Positions 11,578 through 24,902 of a stretch of DNA of 64,000 bases are shown here, piece by piece. Origin of the DNA: Colias croceus (lineage: Eukaryota > Arthropoda > Insecta > Lepidoptera > Pieridae). The stretch lies in NCBI RefSeq assembly GCF_905220415.1, contig NC_059548.1:1428501-1492500 (forward strand), in the 5' to 3' direction. Every line of letters begins with the position of its first letter. The first letter of the stretch is position 1. The translations under genes were made by a program, and so were the position numbers. Below the pieces are notes generated by a model, which made no database searches, was not told where the DNA came from, and saw nothing but the letters and a program-made list of their open reading frames with translations.

Positions 11578-12706
11578 ATGGCGTCGCAAGATGAAGTTGA
11601 CGTATGTGAAAGTTGGGAGGATATGGACGAAATTGGTGTAAGTATAACTGTGAAAGCAAATCTGGCACGATGTTTACTTAGCCATTAATAATGGCAACAG
11701 TATCATGCCATAACTTGTTTGTTTCAGTTAGACCAAAAGATCCAGCTAATGTCAAGTGTCCCATCAACGACAACATTGAAAAGTTGCAAGGTTACTAACG
11801 TAATAGTGGAGGATAACGCGTGTATAGGCTCCCAGTGCATGATGCCAGAGCCAGCTATCCGTATATTAAAGCGGCCGTCTTCTATGTCGAGCGGCCAGAA
11901 CGGAGAGAACCGTGCCCGTCCTGTAAAAACTTTAGAACAAAGACAAAAAGAGTACGAAGAGGCCCGTTTGCGAATACTTGGGGAGGCTCGGAGCCCAGAA
12001 GACGTCATTGACGATAAGTATGTAGCACTAATTATAGCGTTTTATCAAAATAATCACTAGAAGATGTGCTATGAACGTTTTACAACATTAGACCACATTT
12101 AATGTTTACCTCGGTATTTAATTGTCCATTTGATAATCTTTATCAAACATCGAAAAGTCAATAGATCGGTAATGTATAGATTAGACCTATATTTACCTAC
12201 TAAAGTGTCTTTCTGTGTAATAAAAAACTTGCTGCTGTTTTTAGCTCAGTGACAGGTGACAACTACATGTGAATATTAATGTTCTGCATTTTGTAGTGAT
12301 CTACATTTTTCGTAGAGTATAAATTTATTCTTGTTATATTTTCTCAATTTTGTAAAATAAAAAATTATTTAAGTAACATTAAGTTAGTGGTAAATGAAAT
12401 CCACAAAATATGTTAATAGGTACTAAAACTTTTTTGTATTCAATATCATTCAAATCAAATCATTCAATTCTTTTTAGCCTGGGCCGTTTACAAGACAAGC
12501 TACAAGCTAACAATATAAACGACAACCCAAAGTCGACAAAGAATTGTCAGAACGACAATGCCAAAGGGAGAGAGAAGAAGGTTCTGGCTCGGTTGCCTCC
12601 TGGAGCCACGGCATCTGGTATTTTCCCCTCCCCTCCCCCACCAGGTGTGCTGGTGATAAGAACCCCCCGAGGGCCTGATGGCACAAAAGGTTTTGTGCGG
12701 AGGTAG
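11578..12706 (+). CDS. SZRD1: SUZ domain-containing protein 1 (SZRD1), complete, three exons
   Basis: The exons are 11578-11637 (ATG at 11578-11580), 11728-12017 and 12478-12706 (TAG stop), giving 192 residues. Exon 1 encodes the acidic start, with CESWEDMDEIG matching the family's E-S-W-E-E beginning. Exon 2 holds the SUZ domain: IRILKRPSS, then EQRQKEYEEARLRILGEA, the short basic helix thought to bind RNA. Exon 3 holds the SUZ-C motif at the very end, RTPRGPDGTKGFVRR, matching the family's G-P-D-G-x-x-G-F ending. The junctions restore the frame exactly (phase 0 after exon 1, phase 2 after exon 2). SZRD1 is a small conserved RNA-associated protein with no known enzymatic activity. It is slightly longer than the roughly 150-residue vertebrate form, mainly through a proline-rich stretch in exon 3. 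Neighbouring genes give no functional clue. Confidence 0.95.
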
Positions 12707-12812
12707 CATTACCTGATAATATTATTTAAAATGTAACATAATTTCGACTGGTAATGCATTGTGCCTGGTTTTACAATTTCTGTAAGTATCTAAGACTCTC
12801 GTCTATACATAT

Positions 12813-12818
12813 AATAAA
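12813..12818 (+). terminator. Candidate polyadenylation signal of SZRD1
   Basis: AATAAA about 107 bp past the stop codon and just before a repeat begins. Confidence 0.5.
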
Positions 12819-12867
12819 TCTGTAGAAGGGTCAATTCTGTACATTGAAAATATTGAAAAAATAACTA

Positions 12868-13271
12868 GCAGGGGGTGTTACTGGATCGATACCAAACCCA
12901 AATATGTGATTAAAAAAATTTTTGTCTGTCTGTCTGTCTGTCTGTATGTGAAGACATCACGTGAAAACTACCGGTTCGATTTCGATGAAACTTGGTATAA
13001 TTACACCTTATTATCCTGGGCGTAAAATAGGATACTTTTTATCCTAGAAAAATACGTAGAAAAAAAATTAATCTCAATTTTTCAGTTATCCATAGACGTT
13101 GTTCTGTAGTAGGTACCTCGAACAGACGTTGCGTATTATTATAGACCCAGCCGTATTTGGGTCCAATAGATATTTATAAGATGTCATTGTCCGAGTTACT
13201 CAAAATGGAGAAATAAACCATCCACGCAAAGACCGACATCCGCACGGACGGAGTCGCGGGCGGAAGCTAGT
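12868..13271 (+). repeat. Interspersed short element with (GTCT)n microsatellite
   Basis: It starts near GGGGGTGTTACTGGATCG, carries five GTCT units (TTGTCTGTCTGTCTG...), then GGTTCGATTTCGATGAAACT, and ends GGAGTCGCGGGCGGAAGCTAG-like at 13271. The word ACCCAAATA near 12897 is answered by TATTTGGGT near 13154. It resembles the microsatellite-associated interspersed elements described from Lepidoptera. Confidence 0.75.
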
Positions 13272-14311
13272 TTTTAAATAATTGTTGTTGCCAAGAAGCT
13301 TGGCCTTGCAACTATGCAGTAATTATTTAAAATTGCATGTATTTTGTATACCTAGTTGGTATTGACCTTAGCGTCAAAAGCTGTTAGTGAAAGGTGTAGA
13401 TTGACATTCCACCGTGAGTACAAAAAAGCAAATATCTGCCAAATTTTTTTGTATAAAACTATCTTGGAATGTATATTTTCTTAAACACTAGGAATCTTAT
13501 CTTCTCACTATCAAATACCTAAATGTTGTGGAGGTGAGAAAGGATATTCTTCTGTTCTTTGTGGTAATATAAAAATTTTCAATGTATTGTCAATATCAAA
13601 AATGCATCTTTACTTTCTAAGTATGACCTTTCACACCCATTTTGATGATAATTTAACCATCACAACCACACAGAAGGTATTTATTAAAAAATTGGCAGTA
13701 AAAATGGCCAGCTTTATCCACCAAGCACATATTTACAGAAATTGTAAAATTATGTGATTAAGCACTTTCTGGGGAACAATTATTATATTGTACAATGCAA
13801 TAATTGAGAAACTCCCATAGATTTTAATGTTATAGTTTCTTCGACTCTAAGAATTGACACTGTGCCTCATGTTATTTATATTCTATCATTAAAATATTTT
13901 AATTGTCTTAACACGCTCATACAAATCATAATAACATTTTGTATGCATTTTTTATATAAGAATAAGATTTGAGCTAAATCTTATCACTTATTTTTAAATG
14001 CAACTATGGTAATTATTTAACTTAATGAAATACAGAGCAGTATTAGGATGTAGGGCCCCAAAATTGGGGCTCTTAAATCAATTTACTTTGTATTATGTGA
14101 AACTACTACATATTTTGTGAAATTTAAATAGTTACTATAGTTGTTATAATAGTTATGATTAAATTAATGTTTCTTGCATTATGTCGTTGAATTTTAATGA
14201 CGATGACTGCTTTTAAAAACCAATAAATTGGAAACCAATAGATTGGAAAACCAATAAAAGCATTAAAAACATGTTAGAGACCAAGTAAAAAGACCAAAAA
14301 TATTTTTTTTC

Positions 14312-14345
14312 TCATATTCGGGAATCGAACCCAAGGTCTTAGTTG
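14312..14345 (-). repeat. tRNA-type B-box relic
   Basis: On the minus strand TTGGGTTCGATTCCCGAAT matches the Pol III B box with a paired T stem, but no acceptor or A box can be completed around it. It is probably the remains of a tRNA-derived SINE. Confidence 0.4.
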
Positions 14346-17300
14346 TGAAAGTACTACTTTAAATACATCTTATAATTGTTTGATAAACTTTAAATTTTTG
14401 TCTATATTCTAATTGAAATTTACTTCCTATTTAATAATTGTTAAATGTGAAATTCTAATATCTATTTGTACAGGCCAAAGGGTTTTGATGCTGTAATGAA
14501 CTACTAATATTAGGTACAATTGTTTTGATTTTGTCTCTCTTAGTACATTAATCGAAGAAAGATAACTTTTAAGCATAGGCGTAATAAGAAATAATGATCT
14601 GCTATTTACAACTTAAGTGATACAAAATCAAAATGATGTATAGACACATTACGAATATTATATAGCATCAATATTGTGACATCTAGTCATTGTATCCTGT
14701 ACAATTATTGGGAGCCGGGTATTATAAATAAATTAAAAGTGTCGTGCATATTTAAGGGGCCTATTGTTATTATTTAACTTGATGCTTGCAATATACCCTG
14801 CCTTTATCAATGACCTATTATACTAGTAGACGCGGCATACGCCAACATCATTGCACTAAAAAACAGCGTAATTAATACATACCTACTTACTAACGCATTA
14901 TCACCAATACAGTTGTTCTCTCTTTCACTCTCACGCACGAGACATAATACATGTCTCACTCATGTACTTCGTAATAACAACTGCCGATTAAAATATAAAA
15001 AGAACGTCCAGCCACGACGCTGAATGGTGCGTGACTAAGTGAAACTCGGGCACTTAGCTGAGTTTTTTCTTGCCAAAATAGAGAGCGGGTAACGTATCTA
15101 GCTTTTTTATATATCATAGGCCTTTATGTGTGAAAATTTGACATTAATACTTAAATTTGGAGTGTTTTAGATTAAGATGTATCAAGTTATTAAAAATAAT
15201 AAGAATACAACTTTAAAGTTTAAACTTACTCGAACCTTATAATATTATAGTGTCTACTACCGACATTCTTTAAACAAAAACACAAAGAAAAAAGGATGGT
15301 CAATGTGTTGTTGTTTTTTTCCAATAAGGATTCCTCACATACCAAATATTATTCTCAACCAAAATTTTACAAAACGATCAAAAAGTAAATTTACGCAATT
15401 GGTATACATAGATTCTTAATAACTTAGAAAAATTAGTTTTAAGGTAAACAAAGGATTGTGATATAGTAATCTAATTACAAGCCTTGAGTTACATTAATTT
15501 CTTCTAATGTGTTCTAAGTTTTATAATGTTCGCGGTGATTCTAATGTGACTGGTTTGACTTGGATGCCGATCGATTTAATTTTTTCATCTTATGCCTCTG
15601 GTTTTTTAGTGAATTGGGCTAAAATGTATAGTAGTTACTTATGTGTGCTAGATATCAATTACCTATGTTATAAATAGAAATAATAAGGGTGGAAATTTTA
15701 CTACGATTTATGAGATTTGGGCACTGAATAAGTATATAAGTGACATTAGAATCACCGCCGTATTTTGATTGAGCGGATTCGTACCCGCTGTATATCACAC
15801 ATGAACTATACAAAACCCAACGCACAATAGTATATTTAGATTTTAGGTATTTTAATGCGTGTTCAGAATTTTGTATAATGAAACAATTTTACTTGAAACA
15901 GATAAGGACAATGTTGAAGAATAAAGTAAAATAAATTTGTGAAAAATTTTCAAAACGCATTTACTTTCAATGTTATATACCTTAATGTGTGAATGTGTGT
16001 ATATAATAAATTTGTGTACGAAATTTTATATTTCTACTGGATGATTATATGTACAATAATGTAATACATAATATATTAAGTGTACAATAATGTAATACAT
16101 ACATAAATTATTATGAGTGTAATGCCTTAATTTTTAACTTTTTTAAATGACATTTTCATTTCACCGCATCATATTGTAATAGTACTAAAATTTGTAAATA
16201 GTAGTTTATTTACATCATTTTATGATAATCGACGAGTTTTAGTGCCAACTAATATATTTATTGCTTAATGCATTGTGAAATATTTTAACAAATCGGTGCT
16301 CGCTAAATCACAATGCCATTCATGGACCGTAATAATTTATGTGCTTAGGAATGTTTACTTCAAGTATCGAATGGTTAAGGGACCCTTGAAAATATAGGGA
16401 CTATACAGTAATTTAAATTTTACAAAACTTTCATTATTTAATCTATGTCAGATTGCGCAGTTGGGGTTTATTATCAAAACCTAATAGCTTTATTAACTAA
16501 CGTAGTTTTGTTTTTTTATTAGTGTATATGAACAATACCGTGGGAAGTATAACATTTATTTGTTTCATACACAACAATACACCTAGTACCAAGCATAAAC
16601 GAGATGAAATTGTGACGACAAATAGGTCAATATAAATCACGGAGAAGCATCAAGTCTTACTATTGGATTCATTAACCTAAATGTGGTCACAATAATAAAC
16701 TTATATTAGCTTTATCATATACAGTATGGAAACAATGCAAATGCAGCCAAATTCAGACTTGAATGTTTTTAGTACATCTATTGCTCATTATAAGTTTATA
16801 TTCAAGAATATGTATGGTGAATTGAAAAACATGGGCCCCGATTGAAGCCCAATTATGGGGCCCCTATTTTTTAAATCCGTCTCTGTAAATACATTGAGAA
16901 TAATTATGTTATATTATTGTAAACGCGGCTGTCCAAATTCGATATTACCTGTTAAGCTCACTACTATTCATTATTTTAAGCGATTTAGTATATAAATTTA
17001 TATTTTAATTGAAAATATAAAAATTGTTAAAATACTGTGTTTTATTATCCTATGACAAACAATATTCTGAACTATTTTTCATATTGGTGACCATAATTTT
17101 CATAATACATATCTATTATGTAAAAGCTATTGGTAGTTAGATTATTCATAATATAACTACCTGTTTCATTTCATAGCCGATACGTAACGGATGCGATTTA
17201 CTAAAAAATTGAAGATAAGATCTTCAAAAAACATATTTGATAAACAAACTGATACCATCTAACGTGAATGTGGATTTATTTTTATTGCTACATTACATAA

Positions 17301-17782
17301 TATGTATGTTTATGTTATGATATTAATAATAAATTCATATATTCACTAATAGTGCCTCATCTACCTCTATTGGTACGGGAGCTACCAACGTTTTAAAAAA
17401 AGTCATTTTTGATATGCTGTTTCTCTTGCTATTTCGGTTAGAGTCCGGGCTGTCTGGCTGGCGGTAGTGGTTGCGTTTATTTATTTTTTTTATGTATTGC
17501 GTAATGTTATAAAATAAATCATAATATTGTAGTCAAGTAGAATTACTCGATATTTATTGCAATATCAAACACAAAAAAATTGAACCAATATTTCACGGTT
17601 CACGTTTTCAACGGACAAACTTAAGTGTTATTATAATAGTAGATGTAGATTATTTATGATGGCCAATGGAACTACTAAAGGAATTTATATAGATATAAAT
17701 TGTACAACAAATATCTAGATAAATAAATATACAGTCATGGAGAGATTTACGGTAGATATCACTTAGAGCGACATGCGAATCG

Positions 17783-17877
17783 TCTTCATGGAGTAAGGCA
17801 ACGATTTTAGTATCTTTGAACCTTTCCAAAGAAGTTTCACTTCTGACACGTGTGCTCGGCACACACGCTCTTTTTTG
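17783..17877 (+). repeat. Interspersed repeat with AAGAAGTTTCACTTCT core, copy 3
   Basis: It runs from TTCATGGAGTAAGGCA through AAAGAAGTTTCACTTCTGAC to ACACACGCTCTTTT. It matches 34539-34633 in inverted orientation along its whole length, about 90% by eye. Confidence 0.8.
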
Positions 17878-18182
17878 TTTTAATTTAAACTTTAAAATTT
17901 GTATCAATGTTAATAAGATTAGGAATTAAGATATTCCATAAAAAATCGGCCGTAACTTTCGTCGCATGTTAGTTATTTACTGCGTAGATATTGAACTTTG
18001 TTTATTAAATCTTACACATACCTACTAGATTAAATACAAGCTACATTGCGATATAAAGGCATTAATTCAAAAATAATCGTCCAGTCGTACCAATATGCTA
18101 ATGAACCAGTTCACAAGTTTAGTTCAGTATAAATAAAACCTTTTCGAAGATAAGCCGTGTGTTTTTTAAATTTTTATTTATC

Positions 18183-20173
18183 ATGGCTGTCGACAATCTA
18201 AGCGAGAGAGATCGCGCAGTTTTGAGAAGTATTTTTGACCCTACAGCGACTATTGGGGACGTCGTGGATGATGGAGACAAGTTTGTCGAAGATGATGAAG
18301 GTATGATAATGGTCTCAAACCTGTATCACAAGCTTAGAGCCTTGAAATTAGTGCATTATATATCCAGTAGAAAACGAGTATGTTTGTTTACTTATTCAAT
18401 TTCATAATATAACGCAACGCTATAAATTACGTAATTTATATGCTTTGAATGTAGTTGGAAAGATATTTTTTCTAAGTTATTATAAGAGATAAACATACCT
18501 ACCTAATTTGAATATTTTTTACTTAGTAGTTATAATTATTATTGTACTTACAACAGCAATCTCTACCAGGTTGCCTGGTAGAGATTGCTGTTCAGCAATA
18601 AGGCCGCCTTTTGTACAAATGATGCCTTTTTGTGATTTTGTTCTTTTTTTCTGCTTTGTCCATTCATGTTTGTACAATGAAGTATAATAAATAAATATAT
18701 AAAATTATTGTACTTAGTTAATGAAGTATTATTATTTTTATTTTATAGTAGAAATCTGAAAGCTATTAAGTTGGAATTATATAAAAACTAATAAGTACTT
18801 ACATAAAAAAGTGTCGCGGTGTTTGTTACAAAATTCCCCTGGAACGGCTGGACTGATTATAATGAAATTTGTGTGCATCGTGTAGGTCTGAGAATCGGCC
18901 TATTATAAAATAATTAATAATACATAAATGTGAAATTGTGTTTGCTTGTTTGTCTTTCTTTCCGGTGGCAACGGAGCGATTTTATGATTAAAATCTAAGA
19001 GGGACGTTGACTGCTTTTTACCGCGGTAATACATTACACATCTCTTTCTTATATGGGAAGATTTAATAGGATGCGAATAACTACTGAAAAATTCCGTTAG
19101 GTGGCGCTTTAATTGTAATTTTCTTCGATCACATGACTATGGGCAACAGCTAGTATAGGTAATAGGTAATTAATTAATGTTTGCTTTGACAGAAAACTCG
19201 CCCGCTATCGAAGAATCAAAAGCACTTTGCCTACAAGGTGTGAAGTTAGCTGAAACTGGTAATTTAGAGGAAGCTTTAGAGCTGATGAATAAAGGCATTG
19301 AGGCTGCCCCGGAGCGTGCACCCGGGTACAATGACAGAGCACAGTTGCTGAGGCTTATGCAAAGAGATGACGGTAATTATTTACGATAAAATTTAGTCCT
19401 ATAATAAAGACAGGCAGTCTGATTTATTACAAATACCTACATTAAAATTTTTTGCCTAGGTAGAGTTGTATAGGCATTAAAAAAATCGACGAATTTATTG
19501 TGTTAGCTCAGATTATAAAATACTCTGTTTGAAAAAGTTGAGGTATTTTTAAAATCAGTTGAATAAATCGATATGGGATATAAAAAAGAAACAACAATAA
19601 TTCAAATAAGCCTTTTAATTTATTAATCAATATTCTGTTCGTAATTTAACAATTTCAGACGCAATGTCAGACATAGACAAGGCTGTACAGTTGACAGTTG
19701 GCAAGCGCACGCGTTCCCGCGCTCTAGCGCTGTGTCAGCGCGGCGTGTTGCTGCGAAAGCGCGGGAACGATGACGAAGCGCGAACTGTATTCGCTGAAGC
19801 GGCTAAATTGGGCAGCAGTTTTGCTAGGAAACAGGTATTGTTGTAATTTCTAGTACCTATATGATGTTCAAAGCTATGAATTTATCTATTAACTCTTGTA
19901 GCTAACTACTAAAATACTACTACTTTATCATGGAAATATTCGGTTCAGTGGTTTAAGCGACATAGAATAAGGTATAAATACTAGATAGTCTTTTCAATCT
20001 CTTTTAGTAGTTCAGTAAATATTTTATCACAATCTATAGATAAAGATTTATTGCTATGTCTAATGAAAGTATTATTTTCACTTCATTTTCAGGTAGTGGA
20101 ACTAAATCCATACGCAGCGCTTTGCAATCAGATGCTAAGCCAAGTTATGAAGGGAGAAAATATCAAATTGTAA
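18183..20173 (+). CDS. TTC36: Tetratricopeptide repeat protein 36, complete, four exons
   Basis: The exons are 18183-18300 (ATG at 18183-18185), 19193-19372, 19659-19834 and 20093-20173 (TAA stop), giving 184 residues. The junction phases (1, 1, 0) all restore the frame. The start ERDRAVLRSIFDP with IGDVVDD matches the TTC36 N-terminus. Three TPR helix pairs follow: SKALCLQGVKLAETGNLEEA, then PERAPGYNDRAQLLRL with AMSDIDKAVQL, then ALCQRGVLLRKRGNDDEAR. The family-specific end has FARKQVVELNPYAALCNQML. TTC36 (also called HBP21 in vertebrates) is a small TPR scaffold, and its partners in insects are not known. Introns 1 and 2 hold repeat copies. The first intron donor GTATGA would also read through in frame for about 35 codons before a stop, but no family member supports that form. 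Confidence 0.95.
18550..18705 (+). mobile_element. 3' tail of a lepidopteran non-LTR retrotransposon or SINE
   Basis: It begins ACCAGGTTGCCTGGTAGAGA, then GCTGTTCAGCAATAAGGCCG, and ends TGTACAATGAAGTATAATAA. A related tail is at 31495-31652. In this copy an extra inverted CAGCAATCTCTACCAGG precedes the tail, forming a perfect hairpin around 18555-18591. It lies in TTC36 intron 1. Confidence 0.65.
18813..19156 (+). repeat. Diverged '...CTAG' short interspersed element
   Basis: It contains CTGGACTGATTATAATGAAAT, TGTTTGTCTTTCTTTCCGGTG and CTTTTTACCGCGGTAA, and ends GGCAACAGCTAGT. It lies in TTC36 intron 1, ending about 40 bp before exon 2. Confidence 0.5.
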
Positions 20174-20176
20174 TTC

Positions 20177-20182
20177 AATAAA
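20177..20182 (+). terminator. Polyadenylation signal of TTC36
   Basis: AATAAA begins only 4 bp after the TTC36 stop codon, predicting an extremely short 3'UTR. Confidence 0.6.
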
Positions 20183-20404
20183 ACACAAGGATCTAATGGA
20201 TTAGAAATTTAATTCATATTATTGAGTACAATTCACAGTTCATTCGAGAAGAATCCACACGTACCTCGAGCGAGCTCGAACACCCAACCGTTATTTAAAT
20301 GACAATTTCACATGAAAATGACGAATGTAACTACAAATCGAATTCCACTAAGCTATTAATATCAAATATTAGAATTTAGCAATAAAATATATTTCATAAA
20401 CGCA

Positions 20405-20560
20405 CGCGCAGAATTTTCTTTTCAAAAGTCATAAAACAGCCAATAGGAAAGCTCGAATTGTTGACACTTTTGAATACAGTGTAACTATTGGTCAATATAT
20501 TTTGTCAAACGTGAACTGCTTGTATACGTATCGCTTTAAAAGAAAATTCCTTACGCTTAC
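20405..20560. mobile_element. Small decayed TIR element
   Basis: GCGCAGAATTTTCTTTTCAAAAG at the left faces AAAAGAAAATTCCTTACGC at the right. The interior is AT-rich and codes for nothing. Confidence 0.35.
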
Positions 20561-20896
20561 ACTGCAGAAAATGCTACCGACAGGAAGCGACAGAGTGAAT
20601 AGTTTTATAACTCATAATTATTTTTAAAATTTTATTACAATTTCTTGAAGATCTTATAAGTCGACAATGCTCCAATATGCATATTGCTGTATATTTTTGA
20701 ATAATTTTTTCAACACAATACCCATTATTTTTTATGGTAATTTTTTTTATTGTGTGATGGCAACATTAGGAGCGACAATAAATTATAGAAATGGAAAATT
20801 TCACGAGGCACAAGGAGTACAAATTTCAAAAAGTGTCATAATATTGTCAGAAACATGGTCAGAAGGAGTAAGGTTAGGTTCGCTATACTAATGGTG

Positions 20897-21058
20897 TGGC
20901 GAATTCAAATTATTTAATAGAAAATTGATCTGAAGTTAAAAATAAAACATAGATATTAGATTAAGCTCTTAAAATAAAATATTCTTAACATGATAGATAA
21001 AAATAAAATATAGTTTTCAAACATAAAATATTATGATATATGTAATTTGAATTCGCCA
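20897..21058. mobile_element. MITE with 16-bp perfect TIRs
   Basis: TGGCGAATTCAAATTA at 20897-20912 and its exact reverse complement at 21043-21058 bound 162 bp of AT-rich DNA without an ORF. Confidence 0.6.
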
Positions 21059-21135
21059 AAGAATATTACATAATATCTTAACCCAAAGAGGTGCAACAAT
21101 CATGTAATAATTTTCAAAAATGTGAATACTTGGTT

Positions 21136-21297
21136 AGTGTTACCAGTTCATTGGAATGGCAGTAGATGTTTTGGATATTTTTTAAATAATAATAAAAACA
21201 AAATTGACAAATAAATCTGTTGATATGGTGAAATTGACGGGAAAAATCAGTTGATTAATATATAATTTAAGTTTAATAGCAATAAACTGGTAACACT
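21136..21297. mobile_element. MITE-like element with 18-bp TIRs
   Basis: AGTGTTACCAGTTCATTG at the left and CAATAAACTGGTAACACT at the right are inverted copies with one mismatch. They are 162 bp apart overall, with an AT-rich interior. Confidence 0.55.
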
Positions 21298-24200
21298 GCA
21301 CAATAAAAAATGCATTAACATTAAAGTGAGGTACGCTAATACTAATATTTGGGGAAAACGATTACACTTTTGGCACAGGCGACGTGTTAAATTTAAAAAT
21401 ACGACGCCGAAAAATGTATAATAATATTAAAACGAGATAAAATTTTAATACTAAGATCCTGTATTATCTACGGGCTTATCCTATAAGGTGAGTTAGGCCT
21501 ATTCATCTATCGAATTAAAACAAATAAGCGTTCAGAAAATAAAATTTCAACAAACAAAACTTATAAGCGATATAATTTGAATTAACCAGAACCTTGTATA
21601 TTAAAACCTATTTCATATTGAACACATAAATAATTTCCACATAAACTTTGAACATTAGCACGGAGAAACGTAAAATATTCTACACTGGTAACATTATTTA
21701 GTTTAATTAATAACAAGGTGACAAACGCTTGTGCTAACATATATACAAGTGAGATCTTAATAATAATTAAATTTAATAGATGGCTACAAGTATCACTTAC
21801 TAATGTACAAAGTGACTAAGTCATCGGAAGGATAGATATAATTAAATACGCTAGCAACACTGATAGACCACAGATCACATATTGAACTAGATGGAGCTAG
21901 CGCGTCACTTAATATTTGTTTTTAAAGTTATTCTCATTCAAAAATTATTAATTAAATTAAAACTGTATATTTAGAAAGAGGACAGATCCAAAAAGTTCCG
22001 AGTTTTATCGTCGGTAGACACAAATTAAACAGAAAAGCTAAACTTTATCTGTTAAGAAAATCAATAATTGAAACAAATGTTAAATAGCCCATATACAAGG
22101 GGATATGGGAACTTTTTAACGTCCAATTAATTTAATTATATTAAGATAGTTAAGATAGTTAAAAAATTAATATAATTATATTAAGATAGTTTTTTACTTA
22201 AGTGAATTCGAAAAGTAAGTCCATCGCACTTATTATGTGACACGGTAGGCTCATGTCCTATCTAGTTCAATCTATGGTCTATGTTTTCTACCATTTTAAT
22301 CATTTGGTGTTTAATACATATAAGCTTATAGTTAAAAGTTCGAACTACAATAAGTTTTTAGGTTCGAAGTGTAGATGAATTTCACAACTATTTTTAATCT
22401 TTTAAATAATTGTTTATGAACATCTGCCAAAATGACGCTTAAAGCGCATTTTAGCGGGAAATAATCTATTTTTTTTTGTTCTTTGTTATAAGTTTGTAAT
22501 ATGAAACAAAAATGGAATCAAGTTGACAATTTTAAGATTGTGTCCTAGAGATTACTATAATTATTATTTGATTTAAATTGAGTATTAAATTAGGAACTAA
22601 TGCAATAAGCTGAGTGATTGAACATTAAAATATTTTTAAAATATGAGACATTTTTACAACTACATAGTTACTTTTTATGATATTTGCAGTTCTTTGATAT
22701 TCTAGATTCATCAATATTAGCTTAGCCGTTATAAAGATGCAGACTTGTGCATTAATGTAAAATGGAATAATAATTATTTTTAATCAGTTTAGAATCTAAT
22801 ACCAATACTTTTCTGTGGAACTTAATTAAAATAGAAGTGATTTTGTGAAATAATTTATTATGTATCTATATTATATTTCAGCTAAGGGTCAGGGATAACT
22901 ACTTTGCACCCCTCTCCAGCTGATATTTAAAAACCTGACCCATTTCTAACCAATATTTATACTATATAAATAAAAAGTACTAAAATAATAAAAATGAGGG
23001 TATATTTTCATATAAATACTAAATAAGAAAAATATACTTATAACATTTAAAAAAATAATTCAAATCGAATAAATAATTGAAGTATCAGAGAACCCATCAA
23101 AATAATTAGAGCCGTTTTCAATCAATAACAAAATATTATATTGGTCAGAAACTGGCCAGGTACTTACTTACATCTATATGTGATAATACTTATACAAGAA
23201 GCCATATCGAAAATTTAAAACTTACAATACGCGAAAGTTTTAGAGGCTTCAGTTATCTATGTCATTTAATTAGTTCACTTTAGAATCGAATGCTTCACAT
23301 TTTAAAATTCACATTTATACTAGCGAGATTTTATATTTTAAATGTATTTATTTAATTTACGATATTAATAATTTTAAGTTAGTAAGGCTATTTATTTCTT
23401 AAATTTTAGCCAAAGCTGTATTACGCGATTATGTTAAATTACAAAAAAAAATACATGATATAATATTATAGTTAAGAAAAAAACAAATAAAACAATTTAA
23501 AATAACCGCGTAATAGAAAGTCTCAAATTCAAAAACGCACACATACCTAATGTATAATTAAATAACAAAACATAATTCTTAAAATTAATGAAAACTTAAA
23601 CAGCCAAAATACAGCCGTACTGATTTTATTAACAATCTCAATAAAATTAAATCGAGATTCTGTATGAGACAATTAAATATTTTTTTTTCGGGAATAGCGA
23701 TACTCGAGGTAAATAATTTACTAATCTTTATTCATTTTTACCACGCGTGACGTGTTTACTCAACGACGTTCTGAGTTGAAATGACCAAAAAATGCAAAAA
23801 AATGTCAAATCAAACATACCGCTACCCCCGATAATACTTAACAACAATAAAACATAAAAAAATAAATAAATAACGATAATTACATTATACCTAAGCCATC
23901 CGCACGACACGACATACACACTGATATGTGAAATACGATTATAGACTTTAAAACGATACCAATAAAGGCGAGAAACGCGTAAAGTTAAAAAAAATAACAT
24001 GATATAAAAATCGTATGAATAGAAGTGGCCCCAAGATCGCGATATTTAATGGAGAAATATAATAAAAATATATAAGGTTAAAAAGCATTTACATGAACTA
24101 GCAAGAAAAAAAAACATAGATACTTAATTAGAGAGCTTATACAAATATTGCTTTACAGTTGATAAACAACAAAATTATTGCCACCATTAAATAATATCTA

Positions 24201-24632
24201 CTAAACCAAGTCATGTCGCTAGGGATGGGAAATACTTGACTAATACCACTCGTAAAATAAATCACTATAACACGGGAATGAGCAATTGAAACGAGATTTC
24301 GAAGAGCAGTTTTGGTGTCGAGTCCATATGAGTGAGTGAGATAGACACGATGTATCGTATGAGCGACAGAGACAGACAATAGTTGGTGATTTCAAGGCCA
24401 ATACGTCAGTCACGCTAAAATATACCAAGAGTGATGTTTCGTTTGACCTGGAACAAATATTTTATTATATTAATAAACAATCAACGAACAAATTAATAAT
24501 AATCAGTTATTTGCAAATCTTGTTTATTTTGAATCGTCATTAGCCATTGAAATTCTATAAGCAACTGCACCTACAATCCTTTGTTAAAAGGTAGTCAAAA
24601 TTATCCGAACGTTGTATAAAAAAAACATACCG

Positions 24633-24672
24633 ACCGAATTTCTCCTCCTTTTTTTTTGAAGTCGGTTAAAAA
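24633..24672 (+). repeat. Repeat end with GAAGTCGGTTAAAAA
   Basis: Short block ACCGACCGAATTTCTCCTCC plus a T run and GAAGTCGGTTAAAAAG. A second copy at 28090-28131 reads GGTCGAATTGAGAACCTCCT...GGCGGTTAAAAA. It is probably the end of a dispersed retroelement. Confidence 0.5.
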
Positions 24673-24902
24673 GTCATTGAAATTATCAACTTGTCTTGTT
24701 AGTAGTATAGTAGTATATAACTTAAGTAGTATTCAAAGTAATATTCAAAGTTTATCGCTTATTAGAAAAGTCTGCCCAATGCAAACTGAGGCAGAGTTTT
24801 GCTTCGGATAATTTTGACAATTTATGAAAGGGAGAAGTACTTCTAGAACATTCGACCTATTTTGTACAAAAAAATGACTTCTAGAACATTCCACTGACCA
24901 CT

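Larger units (their letters stand above)
13272..18182. other. Repeat-bearing intergenic region without a supported gene
   Basis: About 4.9 kb of very AT-rich DNA between SZRD1 and TTC36, with no reading frame I would defend. It contains short tandem copies of AACCAATAAATTGGA (14215-14262), a tRNA B-box relic (14312-14340), a tandem pair TGTACAATAATGTAATACAT (16050-16100) and the repeat at 17783-17877. Two similar palindromic GGGGCC words occur near 14053 and 16834. Confidence 0.5.
20183..24902. other. Convergent spacer between TTC36 and PKC; likely includes PKC 3'UTR
   Basis: About 4.7 kb, very AT-rich, with no supported gene. TTC36 (+) and PKC (-) both end here. Several minus-strand AATAAA words exist, so the PKC 3' end cannot be fixed. 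Three small TIR elements are listed separately. Confidence 0.5.

Noticed and set aside
17650..17907. 85-codon minus-strand frame
   Set aside because: Most of it is the dispersed repeat at 17783-17877. The inverted sister copy does not keep the frame.
20667..20891. 74-codon plus-strand frame after TTC36
   Set aside because: Low-complexity hydrophobic translation of AT-rich DNA, in a convergent spacer.
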